A DNA stretch of 26,569 nucleotides from contig DATJBC010000029.1 of NCBI GenBank assembly GCA_035515515.1, forward strand, positions 1 to 26,569, in the 5' to 3' direction. A program made the translations under genes and the position numbers. Below, in pieces: positions 6,762 to 13,781 of the stretch (positions within the stretch are counted from its first letter, which is position 1; the number at the start of each line of letters is the position of its first letter). Source of the stretch: DATJBC01 sp035515515. Its GTDB lineage: Bacteria > Actinomycetota > Acidimicrobiia > Acidimicrobiales > UBA8190. Under the pieces are notes generated by a model that worked only from the letters and a program-made list of their open reading frames with translations, ran no database searches and was not told the DNA's origin.

Positions 6762-6777
6762 GGCCCGCGTGCGGGCC
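6762..6777. terminator. Shared hairpin between convergent reductase and WYL genes
   Basis: GGCCCGC (6762-6768), GT, GCGGGCC (6771-6777): a perfect inverted repeat sitting in the 22-bp convergent gap. No U-tract. Confidence 0.5.
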
Positions 6778-6779
6778 GC

Positions 6780-7718
6780 TCAGGCGTGGGCGCTGGCGAG
6801 GGCCCGTCCCAGCTCGCAGAGCCGGCGCCGCAGCTCGGCGGGCGAGACCACCCGCACCGAACCCCCGAAGGGGGTCAGCGTGGAGACCGCCGCGTCGAGG
6901 TGGGGGAAGGCGGCATGGAAGCGGCGCCAGCCGTCTGGGCCGGCCTCGAGCTCCTCCGTCGCCACCCACCCGCGCAGGGTGGCCGTGAGGCGCAGGACCG
7001 CGGCGTCGCGCACCTCGAGCTCCACGTCGATCACCGACATCTGCGCCAGGAAGTCGCGCTCGGCGGCGCGCCACTCGCCGGCCAGGTCGAACCCCGCCGG
7101 CCGGTGCGCCGGCTGGTCGGTGACCGACACGGCGCCCACGCGCGACACCCGGAAGGTGCGCCGTCCGTCCTCGGTCCCCGCCAGCAGGTACCAGACACCG
7201 GCCTTGGCCACCAGGCCGTAGGGGTGGACGCGGCGCCACCGGGGCTCCTGGCCGGGCTTGGCGTAGTGGATGTCGATCTGGTGCCCCGACACCACCGCGG
7301 CCTGCAGCCCTGGGAGGGCCGGCGGGTCCTCGGCCTCGCGCCCCCACCGGGCGGGATCGACGTGGGACGCCGTCTCGGCCGTGGCCGCCGCGTCCCGCAG
7401 GGGCTGGGGGAGGGCCGCCATGACCTTGCGCAGGGCCGAGCGCACGCTCGGCTGCGACGCGGGCCCGGCCATCATGAACAGGGCGCGGGCCTCCTCCACG
7501 GTGAAGCCCGACAGGTCGACGCGGTTGCCGCCCAGAAGCGCCCACCCGCCGCCCCGGCCGCGCTGGGAGTAGAGGGGCAGCCCGGCCACCAGCAGGGCGT
7601 CGAGGTCGCGGCGGATGGTGCGCTCCGAGGTCTCGAGCGCCTCGGCCAGCTCGGCCGCCGTCATCTGCCCCCGGGCCTGGAGCAGCAGCACGATGGCCAC
7701 CATGCGGTCGGCGCGCAC
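6780..7718 (-). CDS. WYL-domain transcriptional regulator (HTH_11 + WYL)
   Basis: The 312-residue protein begins with a winged helix-turn-helix (about 1-60): ADRMVAIVLLLQARGQ, then TAAELAEALETSERTIRRDLDAL. The WYL domain (about 135-215) reads IDIHYAKPGQ, RRVHPYGLVAKAGVWYLLAG (typical R..P.gLv...WYL core) and RTFRVSRV. A C-terminal extension (about 235-312) is of the WCX type. WYL domains sense ligands such as nucleotides; targets are usually adjacent genes. It is divergent from the TIGR03086-DinB fusion gene 90 bp away, the likely target. The GTG start at 7718 is supported by a TAGGGT box exactly 6 bases upstream, predicting a leaderless mRNA. Confidence 0.9.
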   Translation of the reverse strand: MRADRMVAIVLLLQARGQMTAAELAEALETSERTIRRDLDALLVAGLPLYSQRGRGGGWALLGGNRVDLSGFTVEEARALFMMAGPASQPSVRSALRKVMAALPQPLRDAAATAETASHVDPARWGREAEDPPALPGLQAAVVSGHQIDIHYAKPGQEPRWRRVHPYGLVAKAGVWYLLAGTEDGRRTFRVSRVGAVSVTDQPAHRPAGFDLAGEWRAAERDFLAQMSVIDVELEVRDAAVLRLTATLRGWVATEELEAGPDGWRRFHAAFPHLDAAVSTLTPFGGSVRVVSPAELRRRLCELGRALASAHA

Positions 7719-7724
7719 GAGGTC

Positions 7725-7730
7725 ACCCTA
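7725..7730 (-). promoter_or_regulatory. Leaderless -10 element TAGGGT for the WYL regulator
   Basis: On the minus strand TAGGGT is followed by GAGGTC and then the GTG start (7718), so the transcript should start at the start codon. Confidence 0.55.
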
Positions 7731-7768
7731 CCCAAGAAAGTGGCCGGAGGATGTCCTATTTGCGGCCG

Positions 7769-7774
7769 TACGCT
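7769..7774 (+). promoter_or_regulatory. Candidate -10 (TACGCT) for the TIGR03086-DinB gene
   Basis: TACGCT lies 34 bp upstream of ATG 7809, leaving a leader of about 28 nt with a clear AGGAGG (7796-7801) at 7-nt spacing. No convincing -35 is seen. It sits in the 90-bp divergent region opposite the WYL promoter. Confidence 0.35.
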
Positions 7775-7808
7775 CTGGGGGCCAGCCCGACCGACAGGAG
7801 GCCCCGTC

Positions 7809-8927
7809 ATGCCCACCGCCGCCCCGCCGACCGACCACATCGTCGACCTCCTCGACCGGGCCTTCGCCCAGTCCGAGCGGCTCATCGCCGGGGTCCGACC
7901 GGAGCAGGGCACGTTGCCCACCCCCTGTGACCTCTTCGACGTGCGCACCCTGGTGGGCCACATGGTCTTCGCCGCCGAGCGGGTGGCGGGGGCGGGCCGG
8001 CGCCAGGCGCTGGCTGCCGAGGGCCCGGCCGTCGCCGGGGCCGCCGACGCCGAGGCCGCCGGCGCCTTCGCCACCGCCGCCGCCGAGGCCCTGGACGCCT
8101 GGCGCCGCCCCGGGGCCCTCGACGGCGAGATCGTCCTCCCCTTCGGTACCTTCCCCGCCACCGTCGTGGCCCGGATCTATGTGCTCGAGCAGGTCACCCA
8201 CGCCTGGGACCTGGCCAGCGCCATCGGGGCCCAGGCCCAGCTCGACCAGGAGCTCGCCGCCACCGCCCTGCCCATGGCGGCGGAGGTCATCCGGCCCGAG
8301 TACCGCGGCCCCGAGCCCATGCCCTTCGCCGCCGAGGTGGGCGTCAGCCTGACGGCGTCCGCCGCCGACCGCCTGGCCGGGTTCATGGGCCGTCGGGTCA
8401 CCTCGGGCGTTGCCATGTCCGGCGCCGACGAGCGCGAGCGCGCCGACCTGGTGAGCACCCTGGGCAAGCACCGGGGCTTCCTGCGCCAGACCGTGCGGGA
8501 CCTCACCGACGACCAGGCCCGCCGACGCACCACGGTGAGTGCGCTGTGCCTGGGCGGGATCGTCAAGCACGTGACGCGCGTGGAGCAGCGCTGGACGTCG
8601 TTCATCGAGGAGGGTCCCGCCGCCTTCGGGGCCATGGACGCCTCCGCCTACGCCGAGCACGCCGCCTCCTTCGCCATGACCGAGGAGGACACGCTGGCCG
8701 GGCTGCTCGAGGACTACCGGGCCGTGGCCGACCGCACCGACGCCCTCATCGGCGGGTTGCCGTCGCTGGAGGTGGCGCACCCCCTGCCCGAGGCGCCGTG
8801 GTTCGAGCAGGGCACGGCCTGGACGGCGCGGCGGGTGGTGCTGCACATCCTGGCCGAGACGGCCCAGCACGCCGGGCACGCCGACATCCTGCGCGAGGCC
8901 CTCGACGGGGCCAAGACCATGGGGTGA
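7809..8927 (+). CDS. TIGR03086/mycothiol-dependent-isomerase-N domain fused to a DinB/DUF664 domain
   Basis: The 372-residue protein has two four-helix metal-binding bundles in one chain. Residues 1-200 form a complete TIGR03086/MDMPI_N module: DHIVDLLDRAF, LVGHMVFAAERVAG (His51), LEQVTHAWDLASAIG (His131) and the closing ADRLAGFMGRR. Residues 205-372 form a complete DUF664/DinB module: RADLVSTLGKHRGFLRQTV, GGIVKHVTRVEQRW (His254), and HILAETAQHAGHADILREAL (His346, His354, His357). DinB-fold proteins bind a divalent metal and are often thiol-dependent (mycothiol or bacillithiol) transferases or isomerases. Start at ATG 7809 with AGGAGG 7 nt upstream; the frame is open further upstream but is antisense to the WYL gene. 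The usual form is two separate proteins of about 190 and 170 residues. The junction (VAMSGADERERA) is in frame without any sign of damage. Confidence 0.86.
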   Translation: MPTAAPPTDHIVDLLDRAFAQSERLIAGVRPEQGTLPTPCDLFDVRTLVGHMVFAAERVAGAGRRQALAAEGPAVAGAADAEAAGAFATAAAEALDAWRRPGALDGEIVLPFGTFPATVVARIYVLEQVTHAWDLASAIGAQAQLDQELAATALPMAAEVIRPEYRGPEPMPFAAEVGVSLTASAADRLAGFMGRRVTSGVAMSGADERERADLVSTLGKHRGFLRQTVRDLTDDQARRRTTVSALCLGGIVKHVTRVEQRWTSFIEEGPAAFGAMDASAYAEHAASFAMTEEDTLAGLLEDYRAVADRTDALIGGLPSLEVAHPLPEAPWFEQGTAWTARRVVLHILAETAQHAGHADILREALDGAKTMG

Positions 8928-8934
8928 GCGTCGC

Positions 8935-8940
8935 TACGCT
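8935..8940 (+). promoter_or_regulatory. Leaderless -10 element TACGCT
   Basis: TACGCT is followed by 6 bases and GTG 8947. It predicts a transcript starting on the micro-ORF below and running into the cupin-like gene. Confidence 0.45.
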
Positions 8941-8946
8941 CGGGCC

Positions 8947-9021
8947 GTGGCTCGCCCCGCGTCGTACCGACCGGCTGCGCGCCGCTCCTGGCAGCGGTGC
9001 GCGGGGGACGGTGGGGCGTGA
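8947..9021 (+). CDS. Predicted 24-residue leaderless leader peptide
   Basis: The GTG at 8947 opens a 25-codon frame coding a 24-residue Arg/Ala-rich peptide (six Arg, one Cys) that ends in a TGA at 9019-9021. That TGA overlaps the GTG at 9018 of the cupin-like gene (GTGA), so ribosomes finishing the micro-ORF could re-initiate on it. The case rests on the TACGCT box exactly 6 bases before the start and on the overlap, since the peptide matches no family I know. It could instead be untranslated leader. Confidence 0.35.
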   Translation: MARPASYRPAARRSWQRCAGDGGA

Positions 9022-9533
9022 CCGCCCCCGAGGAGACGCCCCGGGTGTCCGGCCTCGAGCCCACCTTCCGGCACCTCGACGACCCCGACGTGCCGTGGCA
9101 GCAGGTGCGCGCCGTGCGCCGGGCCGACGGCACCGTGGCGTCGGTGTGGGAGAAGTGGCTGGCGTTCTCGCCCGACCCCCCGTACCTGTCGTTGTACGCC
9201 AAGTGGGACCCCGGCGTCGTCCAGCGCCGCCACGGCCACTACAGCCCGCACGTGGTGATGGTGCTCGAGGGCGACTTCCTGTGCGGGGAGCGCCCGTGCC
9301 CGGCGGGGACCCACATCGAGCTCCCCCTGGGGGCCGCCTTCGGGCCTTTCGTCGCCGGCCCCCGGGGGGCGGTGCTCTTCGAGGTCATGATGGGCGACCC
9401 CCGCGGATGGGGGGACGACCCCGAGTCCTTCGCGCGCGCGCTCGCCGCCCAGGGGGCGGCCGCCCTGCCCGATCCGCCCATCACCCTTCCGGGCTGGCTC
9501 GAGGACCTGCGCGGGAGATGGGCCCCGGGCTGA
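9018..9533 (+). CDS. Cupin-fold protein
   Basis: The 171-residue protein has a cupin-like barrel. The central segment RRHGHYSPHVVMVLEGDF (71-87) supplies His72, His74 and His78 with Glu84 as candidate metal ligands. It continues with CPAGTHIELPLGAAFGPFVAG and a closing VLFEVMMGDPRGWG strand. Related actinobacterial cupins of this length are largely uncharacterised, and no substrate can be named. Start choice: GTG 9018 has a GGGGGA stretch about 10 nt upstream and sits in a GTGA overlap with the micro-ORF. GTG 8997 would add seven residues (VRGGRWG) and has no ribosome-binding site. Confidence 0.68.
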   Translation: MTAPEETPRVSGLEPTFRHLDDPDVPWQQVRAVRRADGTVASVWEKWLAFSPDPPYLSLYAKWDPGVVQRRHGHYSPHVVMVLEGDFLCGERPCPAGTHIELPLGAAFGPFVAGPRGAVLFEVMMGDPRGWGDDPESFARALAAQGAAALPDPPITLPGWLEDLRGRWAPG

Positions 9534-9611
9534 CGGCCTGTGCACCGGCGGCCGCCTGACCGGGCCTGCTCCGCACGGCGGCCCGGCCCGAGTGCCCGAC
9601 AGCGACGTCGA

Positions 9612-9617
9612 TAGCCT
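9612..9617 (+). promoter_or_regulatory. Leaderless -10 element TAGCCT for the methyltransferase
   Basis: TAGCCT lies 8 bases before GTG 9626, and no Shine-Dalgarno sequence is present. It predicts a transcript starting at or within two bases of the start codon. Confidence 0.48.
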
Positions 9618-9625
9618 GGATCGCC

Positions 9626-10258
9626 GTGGAGAGCGCCGCCGCGGGCCCCGCTGGAGACGAGGCGCACTGGGACGCGGCGTATGGGGATCGTGGCGTGGCG
9701 GAGGTGAGCTGGTTCCAGCCGGCGGCCACGGTGTCCCTCGCCCTGATCGGCCGCCTGGGCATCCCCCCGCGGGCGGCCGTCGTCGATGTCGGCGGCGGGG
9801 CTTCGGTGCTCGTCGACGGCCTGGTGGCACAGGGGTTCACCGACGTCTCGGTGCTCGACGTCTCGGGTTCGGCGCTGGAGGCGGTGCACAAGCGCATCGG
9901 CCCGCATCCCGGCGTGGTGCTGATCCATGCCGACGTCCTGACGTGGGAGCCGCCGCGGCGCTTCGCGCTCTGGCACGACAGGGCCGTCTTCCACTTCCTG
10001 GTCGACGCGCGAGCCCGGGCGGCCTACCTCGCCACGCTGGAAGACGCGCTGGAGCCGGGCGGATCGGTCATCGTGGCGACGTTCGCCCCGGCGGGGCCCG
10101 AGTACTGCTCGGGGCTGCCCGTCGCCCGCTACGGACCGGACGAGCTCGCCGAGGCCCTGGGCGCGGGCTTCGCGGTGGTCGAGGCCCTCGAAGAGGACCA
10201 CGTCACCCCGGCCGGGGTGACCCAGCCCTTCACCTGGCTGGCGGCCCGGCGTCGCTGA
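9626..10258 (+). CDS. Class I SAM-dependent methyltransferase
   Basis: The 210-residue protein has a Rossmann-like methyltransferase fold. HWDAAYGDRGVAEVSWFQP (14-32) is the N-terminal cap typical of the 'HWdxxY...SWfq' group. VVDVGGGASVLVDGL (52-66) is motif I for SAM binding. VSVLDVSGSALE (75-85) carries the acidic residue that holds the SAM ribose. ADVLTW (102-107) and LWHDRAVFHFL (115-125) are motifs II/III. The acceptor is not evident; related proteins are annotated broadly as methyltransferase 11/12, and a thiol or small-acid acceptor is possible. The downstream neighbour is a single-domain rhodanese, 50 bp away on the same strand, which hints at sulfur chemistry but does not prove it. 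The GTG start is supported by the TAGCCT box. Confidence 0.85.
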   Translation: MESAAAGPAGDEAHWDAAYGDRGVAEVSWFQPAATVSLALIGRLGIPPRAAVVDVGGGASVLVDGLVAQGFTDVSVLDVSGSALEAVHKRIGPHPGVVLIHADVLTWEPPRRFALWHDRAVFHFLVDARARAAYLATLEDALEPGGSVIVATFAPAGPEYCSGLPVARYGPDELAEALGAGFAVVEALEEDHVTPAGVTQPFTWLAARRR

Positions 10259-10262
10259 CCGC

Positions 10263-10286
10263 GCGCGCCGCTCCGCCGGGGCGCGC
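10263..10286. terminator. Hairpin between methyltransferase and rhodanese genes
   Basis: GCGCGCC (10263-10269), 10-nt loop, GGCGCGC (10280-10286): a 7-bp stem placed between the methyltransferase stop and the rhodanese ribosome-binding site. It could attenuate read-through or protect the upstream message. Confidence 0.35.
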
Positions 10287-10308
10287 CCACCGAGAGAGAG
10301 GAGGAGAC

Positions 10309-10689
10309 GTGCAACGGCAGACGATCGACGCGCTGGTGGGCGCGGCGAGGGCGCGCCTGGACCGGGTCGAGCCCGAACAGCTGGAGGCCGTGCACGAAGA
10401 CGGCGCCCTCGTCGTCGACATCCGGCCCGTCGAGCAGCGCCGACGCGACGGGTCGCTGCCCGGTGCGATCGTCATCGACCGCAACGTGCTCGAGTGGCGC
10501 CTCGACCCCGCCAGCCCGCACCGCATCGACGAGGTGACCGACTGGGACCGGCGCATCGTCGTGGTGTGCAACGAGGGGTACGCCTCGAGCCTGGCGGCCG
10601 CCACGCTCCAGGACCTCGGGCTGCACCGGGCCACCGACCTGGCGGGCGGGTACCAGGCGTGGCGGGCCCTGCGCCATCCGACGGGGTGA
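10309..10689 (+). CDS. Single-domain rhodanese-like sulfurtransferase
   Basis: The 126-residue protein has one rhodanese domain. VVDIRPVEQRRRDGSLPGA (35-53) is the CH2A-like segment before the active site. VVVCNEGYASSLAAATL (84-100) is the active-site loop with Cys87 as the persulfide-carrying residue. DLAGGYQAWRAL closes the domain with the conserved GG-x-x-x-W. It should shuttle sulfane sulfur (thiosulfate or persulfide donors) in the cytoplasm; there is no signal peptide. The GTG start at 10309 has a strong GAGGAGGAG box about 4-10 nt upstream; the same frame is open to 9592, but that part is the methyltransferase shadow. It may be co-transcribed with the methyltransferase. Confidence 0.86.
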   Translation: MQRQTIDALVGAARARLDRVEPEQLEAVHEDGALVVDIRPVEQRRRDGSLPGAIVIDRNVLEWRLDPASPHRIDEVTDWDRRIVVVCNEGYASSLAAATLQDLGLHRATDLAGGYQAWRALRHPTG

Positions 10690-10798
10690 ACCGAGCGCGT
10701 CTCCCGTCGCCGGCCGGCCCACTGCGCAGGGGCGGCCGCCCGCCGTTTCGTGCTGATATTGGGGCCCCAGCCGCGTCCCGACACCCGGGGGAGTGCCC

Positions 10799-11992
10799 GT
10801 GACCGTCCTGCGCAGGAGCGACGTCTACTACGACCCCTACGACGTCGAGATCAACGCCGACCCCTATCCCGTGTACCGGCGCCTGCGCGAGGAGGCACCC
10901 CTCTACTACAACGACGCCTACGGCTTCTACGCCGTCAGCCGGTTCGACGACGTGGCCCGGGGCCTGCTCGACAACCAGGCCCATCCCTCGGGCCGCGGCG
11001 ACATCCTCGAGCTCATCCAGGCGGACGTGGAGATCCCCCCGGGGACGCTCATCTTCGACGACCCCCCCAGGCACCCCGTGTACCGCCGGCTGCTCTCCCG
11101 GGTGTTCACGCCCAGGCGGGTGGCCGAGCTGGAGCCGAAGATCAGGGAGTTCTGCGCCTTGAGCCTCGACCCCCTGGTGGGCGCCGGCACCTTCGACTTC
11201 ATCGCCGATCTGGGCGCCCAGATGCCCATGCGCACCATCAGCATGCTGCTCGGTGTCCCCGACTCCGAGCAGGAGGCCGTCCGGGACTTCGCGGACTCGG
11301 CGCTGCGCACCGAAGCGGGCCAGCCCATGAGCACCACCATCGACTTCGGCGGCGAGATGTTCGCCCGCTACATCGACTGGCGCGCCGAGCACCCGTCGGA
11401 CGACATCATGACCGAGCTCCTGCACGCCGAGTTCGAGGACGAGACGGGGACCGTGCGGCGCCTCAGCCGGGACGAGATCCTCAACTACGTGACCATCGTC
11501 GCCGGGGCCGGCAACGAGACGACCACCCGGCTCATCGGCTGGGCCGCCACGCTGCTCGCCGAGCACCCCGGGCAGCGGCGCGAGCTGGTGGAGGACCCCT
11601 CCCTCATCCCCAACGCCATCGAGGAGATCCTGCGCTACGAGCCCCCCGGCCCCCACGTGGCTCGGTACGTGGCGCACGACGTCGAGTACCAGGGGACCAC
11701 CGTGCCGGCCGGCAGCGCCATGCTCTTCCTGGTGGGGTCGGCGAACCGCGACGACCGGCGCTACCCCGACGGTGACCGCTTCGACATCCACCGCGACGTC
11801 GGCAGGCACCTCACCTTCGGGCACGGCATCCACCTGTGCCTGGGCGCGGCCCTGGCCCGCCTGGAGGGGCGCATCGCCCTCGACGAGGTCCTGCGTCGCT
11901 TCCCGGTCTGGGAGGTCGACCTCGACCGGGCCAGGCTCTCGCCCACCTCCACCGTGCGCGGCTGGGAGACGCTGCCCGTCACCACGTCGTGA
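10799..11992 (+). CDS. Cytochrome P450 monooxygenase (soluble, bacterial class)
   Basis: The 397-residue protein is a normal length for a soluble actinobacterial CYP. The I-helix oxygen-binding motif is AGAGNETTT (235-243). The K-helix ExxR is EEILR (275-279, Glu276 and Arg279). The haem loop is FGHGIHLCLGAALARLEG (340-357), with Cys347 as the iron ligand. The C-helix region contains DDPPRHPVYRRLLSRVFTPRR. It inserts oxygen into a hydrophobic substrate using electrons from a ferredoxin and reductase, neither of which is encoded nearby. The overall look is that of steroid/fatty-acid/terpenoid-type CYPs of actinobacteria, but the substrate is not determinable. GTG 10799 is preferred over GTG 10793 because GGGGGAG stands 5 nt before it. 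It is convergent with the SDR gene. Confidence 0.93.
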   Translation: MTVLRRSDVYYDPYDVEINADPYPVYRRLREEAPLYYNDAYGFYAVSRFDDVARGLLDNQAHPSGRGDILELIQADVEIPPGTLIFDDPPRHPVYRRLLSRVFTPRRVAELEPKIREFCALSLDPLVGAGTFDFIADLGAQMPMRTISMLLGVPDSEQEAVRDFADSALRTEAGQPMSTTIDFGGEMFARYIDWRAEHPSDDIMTELLHAEFEDETGTVRRLSRDEILNYVTIVAGAGNETTTRLIGWAATLLAEHPGQRRELVEDPSLIPNAIEEILRYEPPGPHVARYVAHDVEYQGTTVPAGSAMLFLVGSANRDDRRYPDGDRFDIHRDVGRHLTFGHGIHLCLGAALARLEGRIALDEVLRRFPVWEVDLDRARLSPTSTVRGWETLPVTTS

Positions 11993-11999
11993 CCGCCGT

Positions 12000-12016
12000 G
12001 CCGGGGCGCCCCCGGC
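12000..12016. terminator. Shared hairpin between convergent P450 and SDR genes
   Basis: GCCGGGG (12000-12006), loop CGC, CCCCGGC (12010-12016): a perfect 7-bp stem filling the 27-bp gap between two convergent stops. No U-tract. Confidence 0.55.
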
Positions 12017-12019
12017 CCC

Positions 12020-12754
12020 TCAGCGGTCGGGTCGGTCCCCGCCGGGGGTGATGGGGCGGGGCGGGTCGTCCACCAGCACCTCGGGGGCGCCCGTCTCGAT
12101 GGCGAAGACGATGGCCCGTGCCGCCAGCTCCGGCGGGTCCGGCGTGAGCGGGACCGCCCCGCGCACGATGTGGCCGGCCCGGAGGTGCTCGTGGAACTCC
12201 GTCGCCGTGAGGCGCGGGTAGACGACCGACAGTGCGATGCCGGCACCGGCCAGCTCGAGGCGGGCGGTGGCCGACAGCAGGTTGAGGGCGGCCTTGGTGG
12301 CGGCGTAGCCGCCCAGTCCGGGGATGACCCGCAGCGACGTGGCCGAGCTCACGTTGACGACGGCCCCGGCGCCCTGCGCCCGCATCGAGGGCAGCACCGC
12401 CTGCAGCACGTTGAGGGGGCCGACGACGTTGAGGTCGAACACCGCACGCAGGTCCTCGGGGTCGAGATCGGCCACCGGGACGTGCAGGCCCTGCCCGGCG
12501 TCGTTGACGACCACGTCCACCCGGCCGTGGCGCTCCAGCGCCTGCTCCACGAGCCGCCGGACCTGGGCGGGGTCGGTGACGTCGGTCGGCACGGCCAGGG
12601 CGCCGGGGAACTCGGCGGCCAGGGCCCCGATCCGCTCGGCGCGGCGCGCGGCGAGGACGACCTTCGAGCCCTGGGCGGCCAGCAGGCGAGCCGTCGCCGC
12701 GCCGATGCCCGACGATGCCCCGGTGACGACGCTCACGGCCCCGTCGGTTCTCAC
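12020..12754 (-). CDS. Short-chain dehydrogenase/reductase (classical SDR)
   Basis: The 244-residue protein is a classical SDR. TGASSGIG (11-18) is the NAD(P)-binding turn, and the basic AARRAE following strand 2 suggests NADP. NDAG (84-87) stands where NNAG is usual. Asn109 (FDLNVVG), Ser137 (NVSSATS), Tyr150 and Lys154 (YAATK) form the complete catalytic tetrad. It should oxidise or reduce a secondary alcohol/ketone in the cytoplasm. GTG 12754 is chosen: it starts directly at the Rossmann strand and has a GGGAGCGCAGG ribosome-binding stretch. The frame runs back to ATG 12886 (44 more residues), but that would cross the promoter of the divergent hydrolase and adds a low-complexity tail. It is convergent with the P450, and a joint pathway is possible though not shown. 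Confidence 0.9.
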   Translation of the reverse strand: MRTDGAVSVVTGASSGIGAATARLLAAQGSKVVLAARRAERIGALAAEFPGALAVPTDVTDPAQVRRLVEQALERHGRVDVVVNDAGQGLHVPVADLDPEDLRAVFDLNVVGPLNVLQAVLPSMRAQGAGAVVNVSSATSLRVIPGLGGYAATKAALNLLSATARLELAGAGIALSVVYPRLTATEFHEHLRAGHIVRGAVPLTPDPPELAARAIVFAIETGAPEVLVDDPPRPITPGGDRPDR

Positions 12755-12880
12755 CCTGCGCTCCCGTCCGCTCCTGGCCTCCCACCATGGCACCGGACAC
12801 GGCGTGGCGCCCACCTCGTGCTCCGCTGCCCGCACGGGCGGTCGCCGCTCAGGCCCGGTGAGCCTGCGGAGCTGCCTGGC

Positions 12881-12886
12881 TACCAT
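12881..12886 (+). promoter_or_regulatory. Leaderless -10 element TACCAT for the alpha/beta hydrolase
   Basis: TACCAT lies 8 bases before GTG 12895. No Shine-Dalgarno sequence precedes the GTG. Confidence 0.48.
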
Positions 12887-12894
12887 CGCCCCGC

Positions 12895-13743
12895 GTGGCG
12901 GTGATCACCCTCCCCGACGGCCGGCTCCTGGCCTACGAGGTCGGTGGCGACCCCGCAGGCGACCCGGTGGTGGCCCTGCACGGGACCCCGGGGTCGGCGC
13001 GCCAGCTGTCGGGCCTGCACGAGGTGGCGCGGGGGCGGCGATGCGCGCTGGTCACGCCGGACCGTGCCGGCTACGGCCAGTCGACGTTCGACCGGGCGCG
13101 GACCATCGCCTCGGGCGCCCGCGACATCGGGCACCTCCTCGACCATCTGGGCATCGAGCGGTGTGCGGTGGTGGGCTTCTCGGGCGGTGGGCCGTCGGCG
13201 CTGGCGTGCGGACGCCTGCTCGCCGACCGCGTGTCGGTGGTCGTCACGGTGGGGAGCGTGGCGCCGCTCGTGCCGCGACCGGCCATCGTCCCGCCCGACC
13301 GGCTCCTGACCAGGGTGGCCCGCCGTTCGGAGCGTGCTGTGCGCCTCCTCTTCGCCGTCATGATCGGCATGGGGCGACGCCGCCCGGAGCGGACCCTCGA
13401 CCGGTTCGCCGCCATGCTGGCCGAGCCCGACGCCCGGCTGCTGCGTGCGGACGGCCCCGTCAGGGCCGGGTTCCTGGACGACATGCGCCACCCCTCGGAC
13501 ACGGCCGCGGCGGCGGCGGCCCGTGACTTCTGGCTCTTCGCACACCGGTGGGACGTCGACCTCGCCGCCATGGGGACGCCGGTGCACGTGTGGCACGGCA
13601 CGCAGGACAAGAACGTCCCCGTGGCGCACGCCCGGGTGATCGCCGAGCAGTGCCCGTCGGCCCGCCTGCATCTGGTGGAGGGAGGCGGCCACATGCCCCT
13701 CGACAGGGCGGACCAGATCTTCGACGACTTGCGGGCGCCCTGA
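12895..13743 (+). CDS. Alpha/beta hydrolase
   Basis: The 282-residue protein has the alpha/beta hydrolase fold with a complete triad. LHGTPGSARQL (29-38) is the oxyanion-hole loop. GFSGGG (94-99) is the nucleophile elbow with Ser96. HGTQDKNVP (234-242) holds Asp238, and VEGGGHMPLD (261-270) holds His266. The cap region (about 125-215) is helical and Arg/Ala-rich. It could be an esterase, lactonase or C-C hydrolase; the HG-T-P-G-S form is frequent in hydrolases of unknown substrate. The GTG start aligns with the first beta-strand (VITLPDGRLLAYE) and has TACCAT 8 bases upstream, predicting leaderless translation. It is convergent with the HtrA gene over a 38-bp gap that holds only a weak 5-bp hairpin (13763-13775). 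Confidence 0.88.
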   Translation: MAVITLPDGRLLAYEVGGDPAGDPVVALHGTPGSARQLSGLHEVARGRRCALVTPDRAGYGQSTFDRARTIASGARDIGHLLDHLGIERCAVVGFSGGGPSALACGRLLADRVSVVVTVGSVAPLVPRPAIVPPDRLLTRVARRSERAVRLLFAVMIGMGRRRPERTLDRFAAMLAEPDARLLRADGPVRAGFLDDMRHPSDTAAAAAARDFWLFAHRWDVDLAAMGTPVHVWHGTQDKNVPVAHARVIAEQCPSARLHLVEGGGHMPLDRADQIFDDLRAP

Positions 13744-13781
13744 GCCGTCGAGCAGTTCTTCGCCGGCCTCGCCGGGGAGAG

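Noticed and set aside
10730..10741. 12-bp palindrome GGGCGGCCGCCC before the P450 gene as a terminator or operator
   Set aside because: It has no loop to form a stable hairpin, and GC-only palindromes of this kind are frequent in such DNA.
9626..12754. Methyltransferase, rhodanese, P450 and SDR as one natural-product cluster
   Set aside because: The P450 and SDR are convergent with a terminator between them, no scaffold-building enzyme is present, and spacing and promoters suggest separate units.
12755..12886. Longer start for the SDR (ATG 12886, 44 extra residues)
   Set aside because: The extension is non-conserved and would overlap the TACCAT promoter box of the divergent hydrolase; the GTG at 12754 begins exactly at the Rossmann fold with a ribosome-binding site.
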